DNA of 64,000 nt from Corynebacterium sp. NML140438 (GTDB taxonomy: Bacteria; Actinomycetota; Actinomycetes; Mycobacteriales; Mycobacteriaceae). Numbering within the stretch: the first letter of the stretch is position 1; every line of letters starts with the position of its first letter. This document shows positions 9,380-17,866 of this stretch, one piece after another. The stretch is from assembly GCF_001875725.1 (NCBI RefSeq), contig NZ_MLCQ01000017.1, positions 407,650 through 471,649 on the forward strand. The letters run 5' to 3'. The position numbers were made by a program, and so were the translations under genes. The notes under the pieces were generated by a model. That model did no database searches. It was not told the origin of the DNA and worked only from the letters and a program-made list of their open reading frames with translations.

Positions 9380-9811
9380 TTAGTGCTTTTCGCGTGGAAT
9401 GCCGTACTGCAGATTCAGTTGCGTGGTCGTCCACACGAGGAATACTGCACCGAATACGACCAACCACAGCTGCCAGAACGCGATTCCAAGGCCGAGGAAC
9501 ATCACCGCGCCAGACATTGCGAACGGCCAGATGGAGCTTGGCGAGAAGAAGCCGAGCACGCCGGCGCCGTCCTCAACCTCCGCCTCTTCCCAGTCTTCCG
9601 GAACGACGTCCATGCGACGCTCGGTGATGTCAAGGTAAACAGCAAGCATGAAGCAGAGTGCAGTTGCGAGCACAAGGCCGACACCGCCGACCCACTCAAG
9701 CCCGTAGAGGTACGCATCCTCGCCGATCCAAGCCGTGCTGATCATGTAGAAGACTGCCATCAGCGCCAGGAAGGTGCCGATTGCGTAGAAAACCTTTGAA
9801 CCAGTTGCCAT
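9380..9811 (-). CDS. ctaF: Actinobacterial cytochrome c oxidase subunit IV
   Basis: Small membrane subunit found only in the aa3 oxidases of Actinomycetota. The 143-aa protein has four predicted helices (about 7-27, 37-57, 90-108, 112-130) and the family phrases YLDITERRMDVVPEDWEEAE and SPSSIWPFAMS. It is 17 bp downstream of ctaC, with its own Shine-Dalgarno GAAGG, so ctaC-ctaF form an operon ended by the hairpins at 9310-9370. Confidence 0.95.
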   Translation of the reverse strand: MATGSKVFYAIGTFLALMAVFYMISTAWIGEDAYLYGLEWVGGVGLVLATALCFMLAVYLDITERRMDVVPEDWEEAEVEDGAGVLGFFSPSSIWPFAMSGAVMFLGLGIAFWQLWLVVFGAVFLVWTTTQLNLQYGIPREKH

Positions 9812-9828
9812 TGTTCTGCCTTCTCTTT

Positions 9829-10923
9829 CTATACCGTCGCGTTAGGGTCGTTGGTGTTGTTGCCGTCGCGGGTGCCGTGACGGTCAGACACGAACGGACG
9901 TGTGGAGGTGGCGTACGGGGCTTCACCGATGGATGCGAGTGCATCAGAGTTCGGCGCGTCTGGGTTGTCGATGCGGAACTGAATGTAGTCCGCAAACTTC
10001 TCCGGGGTTACGGCACGAACTTCGAAGTTCATCATCGAGTGGTAGGTACCGCACATCTCGGCACAACGTCCGACGAATGCGCCAGTCTTGTCAATCTTCT
10101 CGATCTGGAATGTACGCTGCTGCTGGTTTACCTCAGGGTGAGCGTAGGTATCACGCTTGAAAAGGAACTCAGGAACCCAGAACGCGTGGTTCACGTCGCC
10201 AGAAGCGAGACGGAACTCAATTGCACGGTCGGTCGGCAGCACAAGTACTGGAATCTCTTCGGTCGTGCCAAGTGTTTCAATCTCGTTGAAGTTGAGGTAC
10301 GACAGGTCACCGGTGGAGGTGCCGTGGATCGGGTTCGGGTTCTTGATGTTTTCGTCGTCGTACTTCGTTGCCTCAGCCTTTGCCTGACGCTCAGTGTCGA
10401 CACCGTCGTACGCCTGGCCGTTCGAAGTGAACTCACCGTCGACGTTCGCGTAACCGAACTTCCAGTTCCACTGGTATGCGGTGACATCCACGGTCACCTT
10501 CGGATCCTTGTCGAGGGCCGTCGTCTTCGTCTGTGCCTGGACGGTGAAGAAGAAGAGCACCATGACGATAACGATCGGGATGATCGTGAGCACGAGCTCG
10601 AGAGGAACGTTGTACTGGAGCTGCTTCGGAAATTCGGACTTACCGCGCTTCTCCTGGCTCTTTGCATTCCACTTGAAGATTGCCGTGAGGAAGAGGCCCC
10701 ACATGATGATGCCAATAATCCAAGCTGCCACCCAGGTCCATACCCAGAAGTTGTACATCTGCTCACCCTCAGGAGTGACTGGGTCTGGCCAACCCATATC
10801 CAACACCTTCGAGATCGCCTCTGGTGGCGCAACCTCACAACCAGTCAGAGCGAGACCGCCCAGCAGGAGCGATCCAGCAACTGCGATTTTCTTCGCGAAG
10901 CTGCGGTCCTTTACCTTTTCCAC
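9829..10923 (-). CDS. ctaC: Cytochrome aa3 oxidase subunit II (lipoprotein)
   Basis: Carries the binuclear CuA centre receiving electrons from QcrC. The 364-aa precursor has a lipobox LALTGC (residues 26-31), two transmembrane helices (about 60-85 and 105-130), the aromatic YQWNWKFGY stretch, and the CuA motif CAEMCGTYHSMM near 290. An insertion of charged residues between YQWNWKF and the cupredoxin core is typical of the actinobacterial protein. Start is GTG 10923 because AGGAAGG lies 9 nt upstream; an in-frame ATG at 10947 precedes that ribosome-binding site. Divergent from ltsA. Confidence 0.95.
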   Translation of the reverse strand: MEKVKDRSFAKKIAVAGSLLLGGLALTGCEVAPPEAISKVLDMGWPDPVTPEGEQMYNFWVWTWVAAWIIGIIMWGLFLTAIFKWNAKSQEKRGKSEFPKQLQYNVPLELVLTIIPIVIVMVLFFFTVQAQTKTTALDKDPKVTVDVTAYQWNWKFGYANVDGEFTSNGQAYDGVDTERQAKAEATKYDDENIKNPNPIHGTSTGDLSYLNFNEIETLGTTEEIPVLVLPTDRAIEFRLASGDVNHAFWVPEFLFKRDTYAHPEVNQQQRTFQIEKIDKTGAFVGRCAEMCGTYHSMMNFEVRAVTPEKFADYIQFRIDNPDAPNSDALASIGEAPYATSTRPFVSDRHGTRDGNNTNDPNATV

Positions 10924-11360
10924 GTGTGTCTGCCTTCCTGTCCACACTCGCTATTTACGGCAGGACGCACACCACAGGTGCGTCCAAGCATTGCTACTCC
11001 GCCAGAATAGTTGATTAGCCGCCCTGCCTCTGAATTCTGAGGATTTTTCGGAGATACATCATCTCGTAGCTAATCACCATTGAGAGCAGGGCGTGCAAAA
11101 CCCGTGTACTCAATGGGTTTTAGATAAAACGGTACAAACGTCCTGGTAAGAGCTTTATTTTTCACCCAAATTACTCAACCATAAGTTGGCCCCCTTTTGG
11201 GGACCGAATAAAGGATGAAGAATTTCTGAGTTTTGTCCACGGTTCCGCTGGTTCGCGTATCCCCTACACAAAACCCTATTGTTGAATGGAAGAAACGCTT
11301 CGTGGCCCAGCACTCCGCATGGCTGCGTGCACCTTATATATAGGAGAGGTTTTCAAGTCT
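10924..11360. other. Divergent intergenic region ctaC / ltsA
   Basis: About 440 bp with no supported gene. It contains an AAAACCC/GGGTTTT hairpin (11097-11121) and a GGCCCCC/GGGG hairpin near 11190-11210. An A+T-rich TATATA stretch is close to the ltsA ribosome-binding site. The promoters of both flanking genes must lie here; none could be placed with confidence. Confidence 0.45.
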
Positions 11361-13283
11361 ATGTGTGGCCTGTTGGCTCTACTCACCACTCACAACAACG
11401 CCGCCAGCTTCGTGGAAGCCGCGGAACGCGCTTTGCCCTGCATGTATCACCGTGGCCCAGACGCCGCTGGCACCTGGAACGACGACCACGCGGTCTTCGG
11501 CTTTAATCGCCTGGCGATTATCGATCTGGAACATTCACACCAGCCTTTGCGCTGGGGACCGAAGGAATCCCCAACACGCTATGCGTTGACGTTTAACGGC
11601 GAGATCTACAACTACATCGAACTTCGGGAGGAGCTCGAGGCAGCTGGCTACTCCTTCAATACGTCGGGCGATGGCGAGCCTATCGTGGTTGGTTTTCACC
11701 ACTGGGGCGAGAGGGTTGTTGAGCACCTGCGCGGTATGTTCGCATTCGTCATCTGGGATACCGAAACGCAGCGCATGTTCGCAGCGCGCGACCAGTTCGG
11801 CATCAAGCCGCTGTTCTACGCCACTACCCCAGCCGGCACCGTGTTCGCGTCCGAAAAGAAGTCCATTCTGGAAATGGCACCAGAGCTAGAACTGGGTCTC
11901 GACCTGGATCGGCGGGCTATCGAGCACTACGTGGACCTGCAGTATGTTCCGGAGCCAGAGACGCTGCATGAGAGCATTCGTAGGGTCGAGTCGGGGTGCA
12001 CGGTTTCGCTCACCCCTGGCGGCGAGGTCGTCTCGGAGCGCTACTTCAAGCCACACTTCAGGCCTCAGCCCGTGCCCCAAGGTCAAGAACAGAAGCTGTA
12101 CGACAGGATCGCTCGGGCGCTCGAAGATTCCGTCGAGAAGCATATGCGTGCGGACGTGACCGTCGGTTCTTTTCTCTCCGGCGGCATCGATTCGACGGCG
12201 ATTGCGGCGCTCGCGAAGCGCCACAATCCAAACTTGTTGACGTTCACCACCGGCTTCGAGCGCGAGGGGTACTCGGAGGTAGACGTGGCGGCGGAATCCG
12301 CTGAGGCGATTGGCGTCGAGCATATCGTGAAGATTGTGTCGCCTGAAGAGTACGCGGAGGCGGTGCCGAAGATCATGTGGTACCTCGACGATCCGGTGGC
12401 GGACCCATCGCTGGTGCCACTCTTCTTCGTCGCCCAGGAGGCTCGCAAACACGTCAAGGTCGTGCTTTCTGGCGAGGGCGCAGACGAGCTGTTCGGCGGC
12501 TACACCATTTATAAGGAACCATTGTCGCTCGCGCCGTTCGAGAAGTTGCCGACGCCACTGCTCCGCGGACTCAACAAGCTCAGCCAGGTCCTTCCGGAGG
12601 GGATGAAGGGCAAGAGCCTCCTTGAGCGCGGCACGACCCCGATGGAGGACCGTTACTACGGCAACGCTCGCTCCTTTAACTTCGAGCAGCTGCAGCGCGT
12701 ACTGCCATGGGCCAAGCGCGAATGGGACCACCGCGAGGTCACCGCTCCGATTTACGCCACGTCGAAGCAGATGGATCCAGTTGCTCGGATGCAGAACTTG
12801 GACCTGTTTACCTGGATGCGCGGTGACATCTTGGTCAAGGCGGACAAGATGAACATGGCGAACTCTCTGGAGTTGCGCGTGCCGTTCCTGGACAAGGAGG
12901 TCTTCGAGGTCGCGCAGACGATTCCGTACGACCAGAAGATTGCACACGGCACCACCAAGTATGCGCTCCGTAAGGCGATGGAGCAGATCGTTCCGCCTCA
13001 CGTGCTGCATCGCAAGAAGCTGGGCTTTCCTGTCCCGATGCGCCACTGGCTGGCTGGAGATGAGCTCTTCGGCTGGGCGCAGGACACCATCCGTGATTCG
13101 CAGACAGACCATATCTTCGCCAAGAACCAGGTGCTGGAGATGCTCAAGGAGCACCGCGATGGTGTCTCCGACCATTCCCGTCGCCTGTGGACGGTGCTGG
13201 CCTTCATGATCTGGCACGGCATCTTTGTCGAGCACCGCATCGATCCTGGCATCGAGCACAAGGAATACCCGGTGCAGCTCTAA
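11361..13283 (+). CDS. ltsA: Glutamine amidotransferase LtsA (meso-DAP amidation, asparagine-synthetase family)
   Basis: Amidates the meso-diaminopimelate residue of peptidoglycan precursors using glutamine; in C. glutamicum ltsA mutants are lysozyme- and temperature-sensitive. The 640-aa protein has an N-terminal Ntn glutaminase domain whose catalytic Cys must follow Met, which fixes the start at 11361 (MCGLLAL) with AGGAGAGG upstream, not the longer frame from 11286. The C-terminal synthetase domain has the PP-loop SGGIDSTAIAAL near 292 and GEGADELFGGY near 385. Followed by an S41-peptidase gene after 13 bp, probably co-transcribed. Confidence 0.95.
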   Translation: MCGLLALLTTHNNAASFVEAAERALPCMYHRGPDAAGTWNDDHAVFGFNRLAIIDLEHSHQPLRWGPKESPTRYALTFNGEIYNYIELREELEAAGYSFNTSGDGEPIVVGFHHWGERVVEHLRGMFAFVIWDTETQRMFAARDQFGIKPLFYATTPAGTVFASEKKSILEMAPELELGLDLDRRAIEHYVDLQYVPEPETLHESIRRVESGCTVSLTPGGEVVSERYFKPHFRPQPVPQGQEQKLYDRIARALEDSVEKHMRADVTVGSFLSGGIDSTAIAALAKRHNPNLLTFTTGFEREGYSEVDVAAESAEAIGVEHIVKIVSPEEYAEAVPKIMWYLDDPVADPSLVPLFFVAQEARKHVKVVLSGEGADELFGGYTIYKEPLSLAPFEKLPTPLLRGLNKLSQVLPEGMKGKSLLERGTTPMEDRYYGNARSFNFEQLQRVLPWAKREWDHREVTAPIYATSKQMDPVARMQNLDLFTWMRGDILVKADKMNMANSLELRVPFLDKEVFEVAQTIPYDQKIAHGTTKYALRKAMEQIVPPHVLHRKKLGFPVPMRHWLAGDELFGWAQDTIRDSQTDHIFAKNQVLEMLKEHRDGVSDHSRRLWTVLAFMIWHGIFVEHRIDPGIEHKEYPVQL

Positions 13284-13296
13284 GGAGATTCCTCCC

Positions 13297-14289
13297 ATGT
13301 GGACCAAGAAACGAGTACTGACCACCATCGTCGCGATGCTCAGTGCACTGCTCCTCACTGTCGCCGCCGTGGCGTTCGTCTATGGGCCGACGCTCACCGC
13401 GATGCTGACGGGCACAGCTCGTTTCGCGGGGACTCAGACACCGAAGCGGTATAGCACGACGGTGCTCGCGCTCGCTGAGCAGGGCATCCACGCCGACTCG
13501 AAGGAATTCGAGGACGCGAAGGCCCGCGCAAAGGAGGCCGCCAAGCAGGCAGACACGCTTTACGACGTCTACCCCGCCCTGGCAGACGCCGTGAAAGCTG
13601 CTGGCGGCAAGCACTCCCGGCTGATTGAACCTGATAACCCTAACCTCGGCTGGACTATGAAAGAGAAGCCGGAAGCCGCAGTCAGCGTCGAGGGCCGTGT
13701 TGCGGTGGCAACGGTGCCTGGCGTCGATCGGCACGATGATGTGCAGGGGTACGCAGACACGCTCGCGACAGGCATGGCTTCCGCACGTGATGGCGGGGCC
13801 TGTGGTGCGGTCGTTGATCTGCGTGGCAACGACGGTGGTGACATGGGCCCAATGGTCGCTGGACTCTCCCCGCTGTTGCCTGATGGCACGGTGCTCGAGT
13901 TCGTATCGCGTTCGAGCACCAGCCAGGTCACGGTCGACGAAAACTCGGTCACCGGAGGAGGCACGCCGCTCACGACATCTGGCGGGAAGTGGGAGGCGCC
14001 GGTGGCAGTCTTGGTCGATGGTGACACCGCTTCGTCAGGCGAGGCCACGATGCTGTCGTTCCGGGGACTTGAGCGTTCACAGAGTTTCGGCTCCCCTACC
14101 GCGGGCTACGCCTCGGCCAATAAGGTGTACGACTTCCCGGATGGCAGCCTGCTGATGCTTACCATCGCGAAGGACAAGGCACGCACTGGTGAGGAGTTCG
14201 CCGAGGAGCCGGTGCAGCCTGACGTCGAAACCGATACGCCGTTAGAGCAAGCGAAGCAGTGGCTTGCGACCGAGCACGGCTGCCAATAG
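13297..14289 (+). CDS. Membrane-anchored S41-family peptidase
   Basis: The 330-aa protein has an N-terminal transmembrane/signal segment (residues 8-32) and an extracytoplasmic S41B-type protease core. Candidate catalytic elements are the His in GGKHSRL near 108, the Ser in GDTASSGEA near 245, and the GSPTAG turn near 266; LRGNDGGD is the usual S41 strand-turn. Start 13297 is set by the AAGGAG ribosome-binding site 10 nt upstream. Its place 13 bp after ltsA suggests a cell-envelope maintenance role, but the substrate is unknown. There is no visible PDZ domain. Confidence 0.85.
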   Translation: MWTKKRVLTTIVAMLSALLLTVAAVAFVYGPTLTAMLTGTARFAGTQTPKRYSTTVLALAEQGIHADSKEFEDAKARAKEAAKQADTLYDVYPALADAVKAAGGKHSRLIEPDNPNLGWTMKEKPEAAVSVEGRVAVATVPGVDRHDDVQGYADTLATGMASARDGGACGAVVDLRGNDGGDMGPMVAGLSPLLPDGTVLEFVSRSSTSQVTVDENSVTGGGTPLTTSGGKWEAPVAVLVDGDTASSGEATMLSFRGLERSQSFGSPTAGYASANKVYDFPDGSLLMLTIAKDKARTGEEFAEEPVQPDVETDTPLEQAKQWLATEHGCQ

Positions 14290-14302
14290 TCCACGCAGAC
14301 AA

Positions 14303-14346
14303 AACACCCCGCGCTCCCCTCAATCATGAGGTGGGCGCGGGGTGTT
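14303..14346. terminator. Bidirectional terminator between S41 peptidase and erpA
   Basis: Perfect 12-bp stem AACACCCCGCGC/GCGCGGGGTGTT (14303-14314 with 14335-14346). It sits between convergent genes with stops at 14289 and 14366. A-rich on one flank, so it reads as a U-tract for the minus strand. Confidence 0.8.
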
Positions 14347-14365
14347 GGCGTCGAAAAGCTACTGC

Positions 14366-14710
14366 TTAGTTGAAGCTGTCACCACAGGCGCAGGCCGAGC
14401 CAGCGTTCGGGTTGTCGATGGTGAAACCCTGCTGCTCGATGGTGTCAGCGAAATCGATCGTCGCACCGGTAAGGTACGGCACGCTCATCTTGTCCACGAC
14501 AAGACGCACACCACCAACGACGTCGGCCTTATCGCCGTCGAGCTCACGATCATCGAAGTACAGCTGGTAGCGCAGGCCAGCGCAGCCTCCCGGCTGAACA
14601 GCGATGCGAAGCGAAAGGTCGTCGCGGCCTTCCTGGTCGAGCAGAGCCTTCGCCTTTGCAGCTGCTGCTTCAGTAAGGGTCACGCCCGTTGCAGACGTAG
14701 GTGCAGTCAT
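14366..14710 (-). CDS. erpA: A-type iron-sulfur carrier protein (ErpA/HesB)
   Basis: Delivers Fe-S clusters to apoproteins in the cytoplasm. The 114-aa protein has the three conserved cysteines of the family: one in PGGCAGLRYQL near 45 and the C-terminal pair in SACACGDSF. Start 14710 is chosen for AGGAG 6-7 nt upstream; the in-frame ATG at 14740 lies before that site. It is isolated between convergent S41 peptidase and divergent DUF3043 genes, the same arrangement as in C. glutamicum. Confidence 0.93.
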   Translation of the reverse strand: MTAPTSATGVTLTEAAAAKAKALLDQEGRDDLSLRIAVQPGGCAGLRYQLYFDDRELDGDKADVVGGVRLVVDKMSVPYLTGATIDFADTIEQQGFTIDNPNAGSACACGDSFN

Positions 14711-14847
14711 TCTTTCTCCTTGCTTAGCGAATACCTTCACGCAAAATGCGTGCTTCGGAGTGTGGCACTAGCGTACTCGCATCACACCGTCATCGTCTAC
14801 AGCGTATGGGAGCGGGCGCTTATTCCCCACTTTCGGGGACGGCCTTG

Positions 14848-14853
14848 TAGCCT
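14848..14853 (+). promoter_or_regulatory. -10 hexamer of the DUF3043 gene
   Basis: TAGCCT ends 7 nt before the GTG at 14861; no Shine-Dalgarno between, so a leaderless mRNA is inferred. Confidence 0.5.
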
Positions 14854-14860
14854 GTATAGC

Positions 14861-15568
14861 GTGAAACTTCCTTGGCAGAAATCTGATGAGGCTCCAACCG
14901 CCGCTGCAGATGCAGCGAATCGAGCGGAGACTCCCGAAACGGACGCGGAACCCGCGAAGAAGTACCCGAAGGGCTACACCCCTCCGAAAGGCCGGCCGAC
15001 GCCGAAGCGCCTCGATCAGGAGATCAAGCGTGGCGTCGTGCGCGACCCCAACGCGACGACTCCGGCTCAGCAGTACCAGAAGAACAAAGAGCTGAAGAAG
15101 TCGATGTCGAAAGAGGAGTGGAAAGCATATAAGAAGCAGCAGCGCGAGGAAGCGAAGAAGCACAATCGCGAGATCCAGGCCAAGATGGACGCTGGCGACG
15201 AGCGCTACCTCATGGACCGCGACCGTGGCGAGACCCGCCGCTTCGTCCGCGACTGGGTGGATTCGCGCCGCTTCATGAACAACTACGCGATGCCTCTGGC
15301 GATCCTGTTGTTCCTCATCCTCTTCATCGGCTCCTGGTACCCGGAGATCGCCGGAGCTATCGCGATTTTGCCGATGGTGTTCATCGTGCTGATCCTTGGT
15401 GAGGCGTTCTTAATCGGCAAGCGGGCGAACAACGCTGTCCGCGCGAAGTTCCCAGGCACAGCGGATACCGGCTTTGGCCTTGGTATGTACGCGTTTTCGC
15501 GTGCCTCACAGCCGCGTAAGTGGCGCTCGCCGAAGCCGCAGGTTCGCATCGGCGATTCGGTCAACTAA
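14861..15568 (+). CDS. DUF3043 membrane protein
   Basis: Conserved actinobacterial protein of unknown function (synteny with Rv2206). The 235-aa product has a highly charged N-terminal half (Lys/Glu-rich, likely cytoplasmic), the motif DRGETRRFVRDWVDSR near 118-133, then two transmembrane helices near 145-165 and 168-190 and a short basic tail. The GTG start at 14861 is fixed by the TAGCCT hexamer 7 nt upstream and by the family N-terminus; a longer open frame from 14342 overlaps erpA and is not used. 18 bp precede cobT. Confidence 0.85.
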   Translation: MKLPWQKSDEAPTAAADAANRAETPETDAEPAKKYPKGYTPPKGRPTPKRLDQEIKRGVVRDPNATTPAQQYQKNKELKKSMSKEEWKAYKKQQREEAKKHNREIQAKMDAGDERYLMDRDRGETRRFVRDWVDSRRFMNNYAMPLAILLFLILFIGSWYPEIAGAIAILPMVFIVLILGEAFLIGKRANNAVRAKFPGTADTGFGLGMYAFSRASQPRKWRSPKPQVRIGDSVN

Positions 15569-15586
15569 ACGGACGAAGGACGTTTC

Positions 15587-16585
15587 ATGGCTGTCACATT
15601 CGACCCGATTGAGCACCCGAGCGAGATCCTACGCCGCGAACTCGCTCGCGCCCTGCATCGCAACCCCGAGGGGCGCGGGCTAGGTCGCGTGGCCACGATT
15701 GCGGAGTGGACCACCTCGGTGCAGAACCGGAAGCGGCCGGTGGCGTTTTCGAACCCACAGTGCGTGCTGGTCGCCGGCAACCACGGCGTGGCAGCGCGAG
15801 GCGTTTCCGCGCAGCCGCATGACGCCGCCTGGACCGCGGTAAAGCAGGTCGCCGCCGGTGGTGGCACGGCTCGTGTCGCAGCACAAGCCGCTGGCGTATC
15901 GATCTTGCAGGTCAACGACTATCTCACACTGCCGACGGGTGCGATTGACCGGCAGTCTGCGATGACGCCGGAGGCGTTCGAGCAGGCTGTAGCGCACGGC
16001 GCACGCGTGGTAGATAGCGGGGTAGATAGCGGGGTTGACCTGTTCATTCCTGGCGATATCGGCGTCGGCAATTCGACGGTTGCTGCCGCGATCTACGGCG
16101 CACTGTCGCGCACTGAGCCGGTCAAGGTCATCGGACGCGGCTCCGGCATCGATGACAACGTATGGAAAGTCAAGGTCGCCGCGATCCGCGACGCAATGTT
16201 CCGCGTACGCACGTTCAGCGACGACGTCCCGCGCGTCCTCGCCGAGCTTTCAGGGCCGGACTTCGCGTTTCTCGTCGGCATGTTCGCACAGGCAGCGGTT
16301 CGCCGCACCCCCGTGCTTTTCGACGGCCTCTACGCCACCGTCGCCGCCTACGCTGCTGAGCGCCTCGCCCCCGGCACGAAGCGGTGGATTATGGCGGGCC
16401 AGCTCAGCCCTGAGCCAGCGCAGATGCTCGCGCTGCAGGCACTCGATATCATCCCGGTCCTGGCGTTGGACTTGTCTCTGAACCAGGGGTTGGGCGCGCT
16501 CGCAGCGCTGCCGCAAATCAACCTGGCTGCTGAGCTCGTTACTACTGTGCTCGGGCCGGAGGCCCCGGAGGTCTCCCCGGCCTAA
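15587..16585 (+). CDS. cobT: CobT-like nicotinate-nucleotide:dimethylbenzimidazole phosphoribosyltransferase, altered catalytic residues
   Basis: The family makes alpha-ribazole phosphate for the lower ligand of cobalamin. The 332-aa length, the AGNHGVAARGVS turn near 64 and the GRGSGIDD stretch support CobT. The two segments that hold the catalytic glutamates of Salmonella CobT (E174 in GEMGIGNTT, E317 in GEGxGA) read PGDIGVGNST near 155 and LNQGLGALAAL near 300, that is Asp and Gln. A 12-nt tandem duplication at 16010-16033 gives VDSGVDSG near 142. No cobU or cobS is adjacent. Activity is therefore uncertain. It could act on another base or be decaying. Confidence 0.82.
   Translation: MAVTFDPIEHPSEILRRELARALHRNPEGRGLGRVATIAEWTTSVQNRKRPVAFSNPQCVLVAGNHGVAARGVSAQPHDAAWTAVKQVAAGGGTARVAAQAAGVSILQVNDYLTLPTGAIDRQSAMTPEAFEQAVAHGARVVDSGVDSGVDLFIPGDIGVGNSTVAAAIYGALSRTEPVKVIGRGSGIDDNVWKVKVAAIRDAMFRVRTFSDDVPRVLAELSGPDFAFLVGMFAQAAVRRTPVLFDGLYATVAAYAAERLAPGTKRWIMAGQLSPEPAQMLALQALDIIPVLALDLSLNQGLGALAALPQINLAAELVTTVLGPEAPEVSPA
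16010..16033 (+). repeat. 12-nt tandem duplication inside cobT
   Basis: GTAGATAGCGGG occurs twice in a row and keeps the frame, giving VDSGVDSG. Confidence 0.9.
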
Positions 16586-16604
16586 ACCCTGGCCGAAGCC
16601 GTCG

Positions 16605-17720
16605 CTAGCTCTCTGCTGGGACGAGTGTGTGGTTCCAGCCGTGGATGTCCTCGACGGACCCGTCCTGGATCCCACGCAGGCGCTCGCGAAGCTGCATCGT
16701 GATGGTGCCTGCCTCGTTATTGTTGACGGTGAACTCGCCATGGCGGCTCAGCACACGGCCAACGGGGGTGATCACTGCCGCGGTACCGCAGGCAAGCGTT
16801 TCGGTGATGGTGCCGTTCTCTGCACCATCGTGCCACTGCTCCACCGTGATCTTGCGCTCCTCGGTGTCGTAGCCGAGATCTTCGGCGACCTGCAGGAGGG
16901 ACTTGCGGGTAATGCCTGCCAGGAGGGAGCCGGACAGGGTTGGAGTGATCAGCTTCGCATCCTTCCCGCTACCCTCGACGAACATGAGGTTCATGCCACC
17001 CATCTCTTCGATGTATTTGCGCTCGATGGCGTCGAGCCAGACAACCTGGTCGCACCCCTTTTCCTCTGCCTGGGCTTGTGCGAGCAGGGAGCCTGCGTAG
17101 TTGCCTGCGAACTTCGCGTCGCCGGTGCCACCGGGTGCTGCGCGAACATACTCCTCGGAGATCCACACGCTGACTGGCTTCACGCCGCCGGAGAAGTAGG
17201 CACCTGCCGGGGAGGCGATGAGGTAGTAGCTGTAGGTGCTCGAAGGCTTGACCCCAAGCGTCTTCTCAGTGCCGATCATAAATGGGCGCAGGTACAGCGC
17301 TGCTTCCCCGCCGGCCTCGGGGACCCAGTCCTTATCAATCGTTACCAGCTGCTGCAGCGATTCGATGAAGAGGTCCTCTGGCAGCTCTGGCATGGCGAGG
17401 CGGCGAGCAGAGTGAGCGAAGCGGGCCGCGTTCTGCTCAGGGCGGAACGTCGTAATGGAGCCGTCATGGTGGCGGTAAGCTTTCAGACCCTCGAAGATTG
17501 CCTGCCCGTAGTGGAAGACGTTGGTCGCTGGGTCCAGCGAGATCGCCTCGTATGGGCGGACTTGCGCATTGTGCCAGCCGTTGGTCTCGTCCCAGTCGAT
17601 GGAGACCATGTGGTCGGTAAATTCCTGCCCGAACGCAGGGTTCGCGAGGATGGCCTGGCGTTCTTCGTCGGTTGCTTTGTTCGGATTCTCGATGATTTCA
17701 AACGGTGTGCCTTGAGTCAT
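16605..17720 (-). CDS. ilvE: Branched-chain amino acid aminotransferase
   Basis: PLP enzyme transaminating the 2-oxo acids of Leu, Ile and Val with glutamate, in the cytoplasm. The 371-aa protein belongs to fold-type IV: GQAIFEGLKAYR near 70, RPFMIGTEKTLG near 140, the PLP lysine in GGTGDAKFAGNYAGSLLAQ near 200, and ACGTAAVITPVG near 315. Start 17720 is supported by a TAGGGT hexamer 7 nt upstream; a longer frame to 17768 has no such signal. Convergent with cobT (20 bp apart) and divergent from pepB. Confidence 0.95.
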   Translation of the reverse strand: MTQGTPFEIIENPNKATDEERQAILANPAFGQEFTDHMVSIDWDETNGWHNAQVRPYEAISLDPATNVFHYGQAIFEGLKAYRHHDGSITTFRPEQNAARFAHSARRLAMPELPEDLFIESLQQLVTIDKDWVPEAGGEAALYLRPFMIGTEKTLGVKPSSTYSYYLIASPAGAYFSGGVKPVSVWISEEYVRAAPGGTGDAKFAGNYAGSLLAQAQAEEKGCDQVVWLDAIERKYIEEMGGMNLMFVEGSGKDAKLITPTLSGSLLAGITRKSLLQVAEDLGYDTEERKITVEQWHDGAENGTITETLACGTAAVITPVGRVLSRHGEFTVNNNEAGTITMQLRERLRGIQDGSVEDIHGWNHTLVPAES

Positions 17721-17727
17721 GCAGACC

Positions 17728-17733
17728 ACCCTA
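17728..17733 (-). promoter_or_regulatory. -10 hexamer of ilvE
   Basis: TAGGGT ends 7 nt before the ATG at 17720 with no Shine-Dalgarno; leaderless transcript inferred. Confidence 0.5.
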
Positions 17734-17866
17734 CTCCCAGATTCCACACTTTGGGAACAGAATTCCATATTTTCTTACACCTGCGAGGAGCCCTCCTCGA
17801 CCACACGGCGTCCATTCAAGGTAGCCTTGTCGATGTTCAATAATCCTAAGAAAGGCGCATGTACTC

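Noticed and set aside
11886..13358. 490-codon minus-strand frame opposite ltsA
   Set aside because: Shadow of ltsA; composition reflects high-GC antisense frames, no recognised domain.
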